From the NCBI GenBank assembly GCA_017546445.1, contig JAFYWX010000052.1, forward strand, positions 1 to 36,802: DNA of 36,802 nt, given 5' to 3'. The translations under genes and the position numbers were made by a program. Source of the stretch: Akkermansia sp. GTDB lineage: Bacteria > Verrucomicrobiota > Verrucomicrobiia > Verrucomicrobiales > Akkermansiaceae. The stretch's first letter is position 1, and the number at the start of each line of letters is the position of its first letter. Under the pieces are notes generated by a model that made no database searches, had not been told where the DNA came from, and saw only the letters and a list, made by a program, of their open reading frames with translations. This document shows, piece after piece, positions 24,847-33,411 of the stretch.

Positions 24847-25593
24847 TTACATGGTCATGCCGCCGTCTACCACGAGCACCTGGCCGGTAATGTAGCGGGC
24901 GTCATCAGACGCAAGGAAGGTGGCAGCTGCGGCGATATCCTCCGGCTTGCCGAGGTCGCCCAGCGGGATGCGGGAGAGCAGGGCCTCGCGTGCCTTCTCG
25001 GGAATGGCGTCGGTCATATCCGTTACGATAAAGCCGGGGGCGATGGCGTTCACTGTCACCTTGCGGCTGGCGATTTCCTGAGCCATGGACTTGGTGAAGC
25101 CGATGACGCCGGCCTTGGAGGCGGAGTAGTTGCTCTGGCCCACGTTGCCGGTAAGGCCTACAATGGAGCTGATGTTGATGATGCGGCCGGCGGGGCTCTT
25201 CATGAGGGTGCGCTGCAGGGCCTTCACAAAGAGGAATACGCTCTTGAGGTTGGTGGTGAGCACGGCGTCCCAGTCGCTCTCTTTCATGCGCATGAGCAGC
25301 CCGTCCTTGGTGATGCCGGCGTTGTTCACCAGAATGTCGATGGTGGGGTATTCAGCCAGGATTTCCTTGATGCAGGTGTCTACAGCGGCGGCATCGGCCA
25401 CATCGCAGGGGAAAGCCTTGCAGCTGTCCGGGAATTCGGCGTTGATGGCATCTGCAGCGCTGCCGCAGGAGCCGGGATTGCGGGAGATGAGAATGACCTT
25501 GGCTCCCTCAGCCGCGAAGCTGCGGGCGATGGCCTGACCAATGCCGCGGCCGGCGCCGGTCACAATAGCGGTTTTACCTGCAAGTTTGTTCAT
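24847..25593 (-). CDS. fabG: 3-oxoacyl-ACP reductase (SDR family)
   Basis: A 248-residue NADPH-dependent short-chain dehydrogenase of fatty-acid elongation. The cofactor motif TGAGRGIG, NNAG, the catalytic Ser in NISSIVG, YSASK and the FabG-typical PGFIVTDMT are present. The C-terminus ITGQVLVVDGGMTM matches FabG. It stands alone, away from other fab genes. The promoter -10 TATAAT lies 6 nt before the ATG, so the mRNA is probably leaderless. Confidence 0.93.
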   Translation of the reverse strand: MNKLAGKTAIVTGAGRGIGQAIARSFAAEGAKVILISRNPGSCGSAADAINAEFPDSCKAFPCDVADAAAVDTCIKEILAEYPTIDILVNNAGITKDGLLMRMKESDWDAVLTTNLKSVFLFVKALQRTLMKSPAGRIINISSIVGLTGNVGQSNYSASKAGVIGFTKSMAQEIASRKVTVNAIAPGFIVTDMTDAIPEKAREALLSRIPLGDLGKPEDIAAAATFLASDDARYITGQVLVVDGGMTM

Positions 25594-25599
25594 AGTACA

Positions 25600-25605
25600 A
25601 TTATA
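25600..25605 (-). promoter_or_regulatory. -10 box of fabG, leaderless geometry
   Basis: TATAAT on the minus strand (25605-25600), 6 nt before the ATG at 25593. No convincing -35 is seen at 16-18 bp; a TTGATT at 25631-25626 is 20 bp away. Confidence 0.55.
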
Positions 25606-25631
25606 GTATCGGAAAGCTAGAGCTAAATCAA

Positions 25632-25668
25632 GAAAAAACGGCGCGCTTCCGAAGGGAAACGCGCCGTT
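25632..25668 (-). terminator. terminator of the RNase E/G gene
   Basis: The arms 25637-25645 and 25660-25668 pair over 9 bp (AACGGCGCG), with an inner TTCC/GGAA extension. On the minus strand a T-run (complement of 25632-25638) follows. Confidence 0.85.
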
Positions 25669-25674
25669 GAAGAG

Positions 25675-27270
25675 TTACATGTTTATCTGGAACAGCGGCT
25701 TGTTGTTGTTCGCCGGGTTCAGAATGGCAAATGCCTCGCGGTGGATGGAGGGGTCGCTTCGGAAGATGAGGCGGCCGGCGCACTGGCGCTCCAGCTCCAT
25801 GAGCAGCTTGGCATCCTCATTCTTGAAGCGGCTGAGCACATCGCTGTTCACCACCACAATCATATCGCCCACGTTGTCGCGGTAGCGCATGATGGTGGCT
25901 TTCAGCTGGCGCTGAATCTCCACGCTCATGGTCATCACGCTCTTCACGCGGCCGCGACCGTGGCAGTACGGGCAGTGGTCGTTCACGTAGTCCAGCAGCG
26001 ATTCGTTGATGCGTTGGCGGGTCATCTCCATGAGGCCAATCGGGGTAATCTGCATCACCTGAGTCTTTGCCTTGTCGCGCTTCAGGGCGTCCTTCATGGC
26101 CTTGTACACGGCCATCTGGTCCTTGCGGTGGCGCATATCGATGAAGTCAACCACCACGAGACCGCCGATATTGCGCAGGCGCAGCTGGCGTGCAATTTCG
26201 CGGGCGGATTCCAGGTTGGTCTCCAGGATGGTCTTGTCCAGATCCTTGTTGCCCTTGTTTCGGCCGGTGTTGATATCGATGGCGATGAGGGCTTCCGTTT
26301 CATCGATAACCAGATAACCGCCGCAGGGCAGCAGCACCTGGCGCTGGAAGGCCTCGTTAATCTGCTTCTCGATACCCAGTTCCTCGAAAATCGGCTGGCG
26401 GTACTGGTGGTACTGAATGTGGCGCTTGGAGCGGCGGGAAATCTTGCCGGCAATCTCCTGCATGCGCTGGGTGGTCTCCAGGTTATCGCACACGATGTTG
26501 TCCACATTGTCTGTCAGGAAGTCGCGGGCGGTGCGCTCAATGAGGTCCGGCTCGCGGTAGACGCACATGGGGGCAGGGTTGGTGGCAAATTTCTCTTCCA
26601 CCTCGCGCCACTGGGTCAGCAGCATGGCGAGGTCGCGCACGAAATGGCGGAAGCGCTGGCCCTGAGCCACCGTGCGCATGATGATGCCCATGCCCTCCGG
26701 CACGTTGAGCTTCTGCACAATCTGGCGCAGGCGCTGGCGTTCCTTCGGATCATCAATCTTGCGGGAAATACCGAACTGATCCGTGAAGGGCATCAGCACG
26801 ATATAGCGGCCGGCCAGGGAGATGTTGGTGGTCACGCGCGGCCCCTTGGAAGAGATGGGACCCTTGGTTACCTGCACCATAATCTCGGAACCGATGGGGT
26901 AGATATCCGGGATATCCTTGCTGGTAATCTTCTTCTGCTTCTTGCGGGGGCGGCCTTCGCGCTGAATCTCCTCCAGGGAGGAGTCCAGAGCCAGGGGCAG
27001 GGCATCCCAGAAGTGCAGGAAAGCGTTCTTCTCGTAGCCGATATCCACGAACATGGCCTTGAGACCCGGTTCGATATTCTTGACGCGGCCCTTGAAGATG
27101 CCGCCCACAATGTTGTCTTCGCCTTCACGCTCAATGCTGTATTCCTCCAGCACGCCGTCCTCAAGCAAGGCTACGCGGCGCTCCAGTTTTTCTGAGTTGA
27201 TGACGATAGTAGTGCCCTCCCTCGGGTTGCACTGGCCGAACCCGAGAAAGTGTTTAACAGTGTTAATCAT
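25675..27270 (-). CDS. rng: ribonuclease E/G family endoribonuclease
   Basis: A 531-residue protein. The S1 domain (about 35-145) has IVGGIFKGRVKNIEPGLKAMFVDIGYEKNAFLH. The DNase I-like catalytic region carries the two metal aspartates in AIDINTGR and VVDFIDMRH, and the zinc-link motif CPYCHGRG follows. It has no C-terminal scaffold of the RNase E type, so it is closest to RNase G in form. It starts RNA decay or processes 16S rRNA; PNPase is the likely partner exonuclease. The ATG at 27270 is chosen over the TTG at 27288. mreB lies directly upstream on the same strand, an arrangement also seen around mre-rng clusters elsewhere. Confidence 0.92.
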   Translation of the reverse strand: MINTVKHFLGFGQCNPREGTTIVINSEKLERRVALLEDGVLEEYSIEREGEDNIVGGIFKGRVKNIEPGLKAMFVDIGYEKNAFLHFWDALPLALDSSLEEIQREGRPRKKQKKITSKDIPDIYPIGSEIMVQVTKGPISSKGPRVTTNISLAGRYIVLMPFTDQFGISRKIDDPKERQRLRQIVQKLNVPEGMGIIMRTVAQGQRFRHFVRDLAMLLTQWREVEEKFATNPAPMCVYREPDLIERTARDFLTDNVDNIVCDNLETTQRMQEIAGKISRRSKRHIQYHQYRQPIFEELGIEKQINEAFQRQVLLPCGGYLVIDETEALIAIDINTGRNKGNKDLDKTILETNLESAREIARQLRLRNIGGLVVVDFIDMRHRKDQMAVYKAMKDALKRDKAKTQVMQITPIGLMEMTRQRINESLLDYVNDHCPYCHGRGRVKSVMTMSVEIQRQLKATIMRYRDNVGDMIVVVNSDVLSRFKNEDAKLLMELERQCAGRLIFRSDPSIHREAFAILNPANNNKPLFQINM

Positions 27271-27464
27271 TTTGGAAATAAAAGACAAAGTTTTAGGTTG
27301 AGGTTGGAGTTATCACCTGATTTAGATGGGGGGGGGAGAGAGTGCTGGTCTCCTTGTTTCTTACCAAGCCGTGCAGCGGCCCCGCAAGTGGTGCGGTGCC
27401 GGGCCGGGGTGGGGATGAAACGCAGGAGGTGCAGCGGGGCCGTTGTCTTTGTCAGCGGTCGGGC
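27271..27464 (-). other. mreB-rng intergenic region with C9 tract
   Basis: No gene is seen. On the minus strand it has a run of nine C (27336-27328), about 60 nt before the rng start, and a 9-bp inverted repeat (27377-27385 / 27434-27442) with a 48-nt interior that might act as the mreB 3' end. No clear terminator T-run or good promoter for rng was found, so rng may be read through from mreB. Confidence 0.45.
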
Positions 27465-28481
27465 TTACTCCTCTTCAAACACATCATCGTTCTCCTGAAG
27501 ATACTTGCCTGTGCCTTCTGCCACAGCGCTCAGCGGGTCTTCAGAAATCATGATGGGCAGACCTGTCTGCTCGTGCAACAGGTCACTGAGCCCACGCAGC
27601 AATGCGCCGCCGCCGGCCACGGTGATACCGCGGTCATACAGGTCACTTGCCAGCTCGGGCGGGCAGTGATCCAGGGTCTGGCGGATAGCGCTCACGATGA
27701 TATCGAGCTTATCCTGCAGCGCTTCGCGAATTTCTTCGGAGCGCACGGTTACGGTCTTGGGCAGACCGGTTCCGCGGTCGCGGCCCTTTACCTCCATCTG
27801 CAGCTCCTGCTGCAGCGGGTGGGCAGAGCCTACGCGGATTTTGATTTCTTCCGCCGTGCGGGGGCCGACCAGCAGGTTGTGGGCGGCCAGCATGTGGCGG
27901 GTGATGGTTTCATCCAGAGCATCGCCGCCGCACTTTTCGGATTGGCTGTATACGATGCCGGACAGGGAAATGATGGCAACTTCCGTGGTGCCGCCGCCGA
28001 TGTCAACAATCATGCTGCCAACGGGTTCTGTCACCGGAAGCCCCACGCCGATGGCTGCGGCCATGGGCTCCTCAATGAGCTGAACCCTGATGGCGCCTGC
28101 TTCATAGGCGGATTCTTCGATGGCGTGGCGTTCCACTTCGGTAATGCCGGAAGGGTGTGCGATAAGGATACGCGGCCCGCGGAGACTGCGGCGCTGGCAG
28201 GCGCGTTTGATAAAGTAGCGCAGCATGTTGTGCGCCACCTCGAAGTCGGCGATAACGCCTTCCTTGAGCGGGCGGATAGCCACCACGCTGCCGGGGGTGC
28301 GCCCCACCATGCGCTTGGCTTCCTCGCCCACGGCCTTCACTTTGTCGCCCTTCATGGCGACAACGGAAGGCTCGCGCAGCACAACGCCTTGGTCCTTAAT
28401 GTAGACCAGGGTGTTGGCTGTGCCCAGGTCAATCCCGATATCGTACGAGAAAAGACGGGCGATTTTCTTAAAAATTTGCAT
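27465..28481 (-). CDS. mreB: rod shape-determining protein MreB
   Basis: A 338-residue actin-like ATPase. The phosphate-1 motif is IDLGTANTLVY, phosphate-2 is VDIGGGTTEVAIISL, and the adenosine motif is VAGGGALLRGL. The amphipathic N-terminus MQIFKKIARLF fits membrane binding. It guides cell-wall synthesis. mreC, mreD and mrdA are not next to it. It has a strong promoter and an unusual leader of about 144 nt containing an upstream open frame. Confidence 0.95.
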   Translation of the reverse strand: MQIFKKIARLFSYDIGIDLGTANTLVYIKDQGVVLREPSVVAMKGDKVKAVGEEAKRMVGRTPGSVVAIRPLKEGVIADFEVAHNMLRYFIKRACQRRSLRGPRILIAHPSGITEVERHAIEESAYEAGAIRVQLIEEPMAAAIGVGLPVTEPVGSMIVDIGGGTTEVAIISLSGIVYSQSEKCGGDALDETITRHMLAAHNLLVGPRTAEEIKIRVGSAHPLQQELQMEVKGRDRGTGLPKTVTVRSEEIREALQDKLDIIVSAIRQTLDHCPPELASDLYDRGITVAGGGALLRGLSDLLHEQTGLPIMISEDPLSAVAEGTGKYLQENDDVFEEE

Positions 28482-28724
28482 ATGTGAAAAAAGTTATCTG
28501 ATATAGAGGGTGATACGGTGCGTGCCTTTCTTTCCATCTGGGCAGTCCTCCTTTTCAGGGGAATGAACCGTTGATATCCCGATGGTCATGGGGCTTTGTG
28601 CATGAGTTGTCACCATAACCCACCCACGGCGAGTATAGAATTGCGGCGGTGGTGAGTCAAGGAAATAATGGCTTGCTGACGGGGATTCAGGGCACAAAGA
28701 CTGGTTAGAAAATTATATGAAAAT
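28482..28724 (-). promoter_or_regulatory. mreB promoter and long leader
   Basis: On the minus strand TTGACT (28660-28655), a 17-bp spacer and TATACT (28637-28632) form a near-consensus promoter with a start near 28625, about 144 nt before mreB. Within the leader, AGGAGG (28552-28547) stands 9 nt before an ATG at 28537. That frame is open for 61 codons and runs into mreB out of frame, to 28352. Confidence 0.65.
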
Positions 28725-28759
28725 AACAAGGCCTGCAGCGTTATACTGCAGGCCTTGTT
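28725..28759 (-). terminator. terminator of the minus-strand lipoprotein operon
   Basis: A perfect 14-bp stem 28725-28738 / 28746-28759 (AACAAGGCCTGCAG and complement) with a 7-nt loop, followed by a short T-rich run on the minus strand. Confidence 0.88.
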
Positions 28760-28781
28760 TAGAGAGATGAAGGCTGGCTTT

Positions 28782-29129
28782 TTACTCGCCCATGATGGAA
28801 AGTTCCTGCTTGCGCTTTTCGATTTCTGCGTTAAGGCGTGCGCGAGCCTCGGTCTGGGTGGTTTCGGCTGCCTGCTCCTGTAGCTTCTTGATTTCCCTGA
28901 GTAAGCGGGCCTGTTTTGCGAGCAGTGATTCGCCTGTTTTCTGGAGTTGCTGCAGTTCCTGCATTTTTGCTGTCTCCTGGGCTTTCAGTTGCTCCAGCTG
29001 GCGTTTTGCTTCAGCCTCGCTCCAGCCAAAGAGCCCCCCTTGGCGGGGATCTCCTGTGACATTGCCGCAGGAGCAGAGCATGGCTGCAGTTGCTGTAAGA
29101 CTGATGATGTGGAAAAGGCGGGTATTCAT
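28782..29129 (-). CDS. coiled-coil lipoprotein
   Basis: A 115-residue protein with a lipoprotein signal (MNTRLFHIISLTATAAMLCSC; lipid Cys at 21 before GNV). A Gln/Glu/Lys-rich coiled coil occupies residues 40-112. It is the last gene of a five-gene minus-strand operon (36 nt after its neighbour) that begins at 32054. No family is recognised; by size and layout it could be a periplasmic or outer-membrane partner of the coiled-coil proteins encoded upstream. Confidence 0.7.
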   Translation of the reverse strand: MNTRLFHIISLTATAAMLCSCGNVTGDPRQGGLFGWSEAEAKRQLEQLKAQETAKMQELQQLQKTGESLLAKQARLLREIKKLQEQAAETTQTEARARLNAEIEKRKQELSIMGE

Positions 29130-29165
29130 GATGGTTGTCTGGTTTTAGTTGGAATTGAAAGGTTA

Positions 29166-29789
29166 TCAGATGTAGTTATTCAGGTCAGCAGAAGCCTGGG
29201 AGAGCTTCTTACGCTCGTTTTTCAGAGCCTTGATTTTTTCGCGCAACTTGGCTGCGGATTCGCCATCGGCAGATTGAGTGGCAATCTGGGCGCTGTTGAT
29301 GTGCTGGTCAAGCAGGGAGAGGTTGTCCTGGAGTTCTTTCTGGAGCCTGGGCTGCTGGATTGCAGGAATTTTTACTTTTGTAGCCTGAAGCAGCTCGATG
29401 GCGGTCTGAAGCTGGGTGTTGTATAGATTGGCAGAGTTGATTTGCGAATCTATAGCCGCGATGTTGGCCTGAATGTAGTCCTCTGTTCGTGCGTAGGCTT
29501 CTTTGGTCTTGGCTACTTTATAACCGTAGAACGTGCCGGTAAGTAAGCCGGATCCGGTGCCGATGAGGACGCCAATCAGCGTTCCCTTGCTGTTTTTCTT
29601 AATCAGGTAGCCAATCAGGGCGCCTACTGCTGCGCCAGCAAAGGCTCCTGTTACGCCTGCCTCTATCTGAGTGCGCAGCGAGTCTGACATGCTGCTGCAT
29701 GAGGGGACAGAGGCGGTGAGTATGCTCAGCGCAGAGACAGCGGCAATGCTGCGGAGGAATGTTGATTGTCTGGGGATAATTGTCGTCAT
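29166..29789 (-). CDS. glycine-zipper lipoprotein with helical C-terminus
   Basis: A 207-residue protein. The signal peptide ends ASVPSC (probable lipobox, Cys31). A glycine-zipper segment follows (VTGAFAGAAVGALIGYLI, then a second GVLIGTGSGLLTGTFYG), as in envelope proteins that insert into or span membranes, and then a helical region rich in Gln/Lys/Glu to the end. I start it at the ATG 29789, since upstream starts have no signal peptide at the N-terminus and overlap the preceding gene. It is the fourth gene in the operon; the function is unknown. Confidence 0.68.
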   Translation of the reverse strand: MTTIIPRQSTFLRSIAAVSALSILTASVPSCSSMSDSLRTQIEAGVTGAFAGAAVGALIGYLIKKNSKGTLIGVLIGTGSGLLTGTFYGYKVAKTKEAYARTEDYIQANIAAIDSQINSANLYNTQLQTAIELLQATKVKIPAIQQPRLQKELQDNLSLLDQHINSAQIATQSADGESAAKLREKIKALKNERKKLSQASADLNNYI

Positions 29790-29835
29790 GATGTGTCGAG
29801 GTGATGTATGAAGGGGATTCAGAAAATGCCTGGGG

Positions 29836-30921
29836 TTATTCAATGGCGTAAAATTCCGTTTTATCCTTGTAGGGGAAAGCGCTGAATCCGGGCGAAAGCG
29901 GAACAAGTGCCCGGGTGTTGGTAACCTCCTGCATTTCATGAATCCGGCCTGATTTGTGGATGGTGAGGCTCAGGAGTTTATAGCCGTGCTGCTCCTTGCC
30001 TGCATTGTCATCGAACAAGAATTCGGCGGAAATCTGGATGGTGTTCTTCTTTACGCCAACGCTCTTGATGGCGTAGTATCTGGTGGGGAATTTTTCCTGC
30101 AGCGTCATCAACATGGCAGACATTTCCTGAGGTGTTCGCTGCTTTTTTGTGTTCTGGATGTAGACGGATTCCGAATAAATCGGTTCGAACTCCCGGATGA
30201 GAGCGTAGTTTGCCGTAATCTGCTCAAAATACTGGCAGACAATCCAGTGTATGAAATCCGGGTTCAGTTGCTGGTTATTCAGAAAGGCCTGGCTCTGGTG
30301 CTCCTGGAGGTCCTGCGTCATGGCGTCGGCTTGTTCGCCGGAGGTCTCTTCGAAGGAAATCTGAATGCTGTATTCGTTTTCAGTCAGGTCACCATCGTTG
30401 TCCTGGGGGGATTCCCAGCCTCTGATGACACCGTGATAAACACCTCTTCTGTTGTGCGTGAAATGAATGTTGAACTCAGCATCGCATCCTTCCTCTGCTG
30501 CGTTAAAGGGTGCGTTGAAATTAAAATCGGTAATGCCTGATTCCTGATTACCCGGTTTTTTAAAGCTGTAGCAGAGATATGCTTTTGAGGTGGGCTTGCC
30601 TTCCTGCTGTTTGTATCCGTATTCAAAATCAACGATTACGGCGTCATCGAATCCTTCTGCAATGAGGGCAGGTGCGGGGAGCCCCAGTTCGTTGTGGAAT
30701 TCCTGGCTGCATTCACCGACAGGAAGCAATTTGCCTGTGCGTATTACGCGTCGGTACGGAGTTTTTGACCTTGAGGTGTTTTCGATGACGATTTTTGCAT
30801 TTTCCAGGGACTCGGGGGCAGGGGGGGGCTGTTGCGGCTGCGCGGCGGCTGCTGTAATCGCAGGGCTTGTGCAGGCCAGCAGGTATGCCGGAAAACAGAA
30901 TCTGGAAAAGAAGGCGGGCAT
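29836..30921 (-). CDS. secreted protein of unknown function
   Basis: A 361-residue protein with a signal peptide (MPAFFSRFCFPAYLLACTSPAITAAAA) and no further membrane segment. The mature protein begins Gln/Pro-rich, then has a mixed alpha/beta body. The C-terminal third (TRYYAIKSVGVKKNTIQISAEFLFDD ... YKLLSLTIHKSGRIHEMQEV) looks like a beta-sheet domain with alternating hydrophobic residues. I do not recognise the family. It is the third gene of the operon and presumably works with the membrane coiled-coil proteins upstream. Confidence 0.65.
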   Translation of the reverse strand: MPAFFSRFCFPAYLLACTSPAITAAAAQPQQPPPAPESLENAKIVIENTSRSKTPYRRVIRTGKLLPVGECSQEFHNELGLPAPALIAEGFDDAVIVDFEYGYKQQEGKPTSKAYLCYSFKKPGNQESGITDFNFNAPFNAAEEGCDAEFNIHFTHNRRGVYHGVIRGWESPQDNDGDLTENEYSIQISFEETSGEQADAMTQDLQEHQSQAFLNNQQLNPDFIHWIVCQYFEQITANYALIREFEPIYSESVYIQNTKKQRTPQEMSAMLMTLQEKFPTRYYAIKSVGVKKNTIQISAEFLFDDNAGKEQHGYKLLSLTIHKSGRIHEMQEVTNTRALVPLSPGFSAFPYKDKTEFYAIE

Positions 30922-30948
30922 TTCTTTGCTGTGATGGGGAAGAAGAGG

Positions 30949-31272
30949 TTATAAGTCTCGCTGTTGGAGCTGCTGTTCAAGTGCCTGAATTTTTTTATTC
31001 AGGGTGGCAGAAATGTCCTCTGGCGATTCTGTGCCGTTGGAGAAGGTAGACAGTTTTTCTTTAAGCTCGCGCGTGTTGCTTTCGGCTTTGTTCAGTTCAT
31101 TTTCAGTTGTTTTGTTGAGCTGAATGGTGTTCTGCACTTCGCCTTCTGTCGATACAGCCTGCTTCAGCAGTTCAGCATCGCGTCCTCCTGCAACACCTAT
31201 CAGCTGCAAGGCGAGCAACAGTATGCTTACGGCAAGCAGGGCAAGCCAGATATGTGATTTGCGGAATTTCAT
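30949..31272 (-). CDS. small single-pass membrane coiled-coil protein (copy A)
   Basis: A 107-residue protein: basic N-terminus MKFRKSH, a membrane helix at about 8-27 ending ALQLIGVAGG, and an extracytoplasmic coiled coil (35-105). The helix end matches the protein encoded at 35310-35588 (GLQIYGVIGWDSA), which has the same layout, so they are paralogs. It is the second gene of the operon, 17 nt after the 250-residue gene. The general shape resembles division/envelope bitopic proteins such as FtsL/FtsB, but that is shape only. Confidence 0.68.
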   Translation of the reverse strand: MKFRKSHIWLALLAVSILLLALQLIGVAGGRDAELLKQAVSTEGEVQNTIQLNKTTENELNKAESNTRELKEKLSTFSNGTESPEDISATLNKKIQALEQQLQQRDL

Positions 31273-31289
31273 GGGCTGTCCGGTGGGGG

Positions 31290-32054
31290 TCAGAGGGTGT
31301 AAATAGCGTACTCATCCGGAATTTCCGGCTTTTTCTGCAGCGTTTGTATCACGCAGCGGGTAACGGTGTGCTCCTGGTAACTCAGTGTCTCTTTCAGGTA
31401 GGCGGTAGTGGTATCTCCCTCCTTGCTGCGTAGGATGAGGATGACATTTGAACCGTTGATGGCAACGGTGTCAAGCTCGAGCTGATTGTGCTTCATGTGC
31501 TCGTGCAGTAATGCTTTTACAGCTTGCTGGCGCCCGGTTGTGGTATTGCCGTCAATTTGTACCGAGGCGTTCTCGGCTAAAAGCCTGCGCAAGGTTCGCG
31601 CACGCCGGCCTCCCAGGGTAGCTGCGCGGGCATAGTTCTGCGAGCTTTGGCGTATAAAGCGGTTCTGCGTGCCCTCTTTTGCCTTTTGCGGGGTATGCCA
31701 GTTGGATTTGAGCTGGTTATACCGGTTTGCCAGGCGGGCGAGTTCTTCATAGGCTTTCTGCGTGGCCTGCGCCTGGTGGTGTTTTGCCTTCAGCATGCGG
31801 GCTTGTTCACGGACTTTATTTACGGAGACAGAAGCGGTTTCAAGCCGTTCACTCGCCCCGCTGTTCTGCTCGGAGAAGTAGAACAGTAAACCAATGTTCA
31901 GGGCAAATGCCAGCAGTACAGCCCCCTTCAGCCACAGCGGAGCGGACGCAGTCGGGGTGTCTTCCTCGTGCATCCGCAGAATCTCCTCCATGGTCAGTGT
32001 TGGCCATGCCTCAATTTCGGCGGTGGGGGAGGGGGTGGTTGTTCGCTTGGACAT
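31290..32054 (-). CDS. bitopic coiled-coil membrane protein with DEIL-type cytoplasmic motif (copy A)
   Basis: A 254-residue protein and first gene of the five-gene operon. The cytoplasmic N-tail has the motif LTMEEILRMHEED (about 20-32), then a membrane helix (about 42-62), a coiled coil (65-125) and a C-terminal domain with VQIDGNTTTGRQQAVKALL and beta-rich sequence. The motif aligns with YTIDEILDMYKAD in the 155-residue protein encoded at 35601-36068. I start it at the ATG 32054, because the distance to the motif then matches the paralog; a TTG at 32102 near the predicted transcription start is an alternative. It is divergent to the kinase at 33594. I infer the N-tail meets the kinase. Confidence 0.7.
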   Translation of the reverse strand: MSKRTTTPSPTAEIEAWPTLTMEEILRMHEEDTPTASAPLWLKGAVLLAFALNIGLLFYFSEQNSGASERLETASVSVNKVREQARMLKAKHHQAQATQKAYEELARLANRYNQLKSNWHTPQKAKEGTQNRFIRQSSQNYARAATLGGRRARTLRRLLAENASVQIDGNTTTGRQQAVKALLHEHMKHNQLELDTVAINGSNVILILRSKEGDTTTAYLKETLSYQEHTVTRCVIQTLQKKPEIPDEYAIYTL

Positions 32055-32113
32055 CAATTCCTGAATGTGGGGGGTGAAGGATGCATGTTCGGGAGGCTGC
32101 AAGGTGCCTTTGT

Positions 32114-32142
32114 AGACTACTCTTTCAGAGTATGCGTGTCAA
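32114..32142 (-). promoter_or_regulatory. promoter of the five-gene minus-strand operon (locus A)
   Basis: On the minus strand TTGACA (32142-32137), a 17-bp spacer and TAGTCT (32119-32114), start near 32107. The promoter of locus B at 36114-36142 has the same form (TTGACA-17-TAGCCT). Confidence 0.75.
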
Positions 32143-32162
32143 GATAAAATATGCAGGAATCC

Positions 32163-32170
32163 GGCAGCGG
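32163..32170. repeat. left target-site duplication of the ISL3-type element
   Basis: GGCAGCGG directly before the left inverted repeat; the same 8 bp follow the right inverted repeat at 33508-33515. Confidence 0.93.
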
Positions 32171-32179
32171 GGGTCTGTT

Positions 32180-33406
32180 TCAGATTTGCTGGTAGAAGGC
32201 TCGAGAGGTTTTGTGCATTCTTTGAAGTCTCAGGAAGTGAACTTGCCGCAGTTTCAAGAACAGGTACCGCACATCAAACAAACCGCAGGCCTTGGCCTGT
32301 ATCCGTTTGATGGCAGCGTTGGCTGATTCTATTCGTGCCGAGTTTATCTTATATCGAATGCCGTTTATAACCTCGTTAAATTGCTCGCTGATTTTCCTGG
32401 CAAAGTTATTCAAAATCCTAACATTGCTTCTCATACACATTTTTATCCAGAGAATAAGGCGTAGTGTTGCAGTATTTACTTCTTTCGTTTGAAAGACCTG
32501 TCTGAATTGTTCCTTAAGCAGGTAACCGATGTAAAGATCCCGATTGAGAGCGCTCAGCTCTCTCAATGTTGCTCTTGCGTCCTGGCTGATATTCTCTCTG
32601 CCTCGAAGTAACACGTAGCGTTTTCCCTTCATGAATTGTTCAAGCGTATAAGAGGGATGCCGCATCGTAAAGCGACGGATTTTATCGAGCACCTGATTCA
32701 TGTTACTCACTAAGTGATAAGCATCGTAGCATACCTTGATGTGTGGCAAATGCCTGATTGCTGCGGCTTTGTACGCGTTGGATCGGTCAATGCCGAGGTA
32801 TTTGATTTTGCTTTTCTCGTTCGCATCAAATCTGTTGAAGAAGTTATCGAGACAATGGCTGTCCTTACCTTTCACCATTTCCAATGGTTCACCAGTTGCA
32901 GCATTCAGACAGACCGTCACAAATCCCTGGCTGGCACCAAGGAACTTTTCGTCTATCAATATGCCTTGTACATTTTCCAGTTTCGGCTTAGGGATATCAT
33001 TTTCAAGTACTTCCTTATCAATGCGGAGTATTGTGGTGTAGCAAATGGAATATTCCTCCTCAAGAAAGCGTGCCGACGTATGCACAAGAAAGCGGGAAAG
33101 AAGTCGCATCAGTCTCCAGGTGTAGCCATAGGATGGGTGACATATTTCAGGCCGCAAGGTGAGGTATCGCTTACAGTAGACACAATACCCTTGCATTGTA
33201 TCGACGTACAGCGTGACATCCTTATCTGCGATGGGTAAGTCACGAACACAAATCTCTCTTACAGAGTGAGTTTTAAGTACGGTGCGACACTTAGAACAAC
33301 AAAAATTGTATCTATGGTCGATTGCGAGCTTGACCTCAACGCGATTTTGACGGACAATAGCGCTGGTGGCGGTCCAGCCCTTTTGTTTGTATATTTGTTT
33401 TATCAT
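32180..33406 (-). CDS. ISL3-family transposase
   Basis: A 408-residue DDE transposase. The N-terminal zinc-binding region has CCSKC and CVYCKR, then an HTH region. The catalytic residues are in GILIDEKFLG (first Asp), YLGIDRSNAYKAA (second Asp) and IESANAAIKRIQAKACG (Glu), matching ISL3 spacing. It is full length, without frameshift. ATG 33406 is preferred to the TTG just upstream. Its promoter carries a 9-bp palindrome over the -10. Confidence 0.93.
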   Translation of the reverse strand: MIKQIYKQKGWTATSAIVRQNRVEVKLAIDHRYNFCCSKCRTVLKTHSVREICVRDLPIADKDVTLYVDTMQGYCVYCKRYLTLRPEICHPSYGYTWRLMRLLSRFLVHTSARFLEEEYSICYTTILRIDKEVLENDIPKPKLENVQGILIDEKFLGASQGFVTVCLNAATGEPLEMVKGKDSHCLDNFFNRFDANEKSKIKYLGIDRSNAYKAAAIRHLPHIKVCYDAYHLVSNMNQVLDKIRRFTMRHPSYTLEQFMKGKRYVLLRGRENISQDARATLRELSALNRDLYIGYLLKEQFRQVFQTKEVNTATLRLILWIKMCMRSNVRILNNFARKISEQFNEVINGIRYKINSARIESANAAIKRIQAKACGLFDVRYLFLKLRQVHFLRLQRMHKTSRAFYQQI

Positions 33407-33411
33407 CAACC

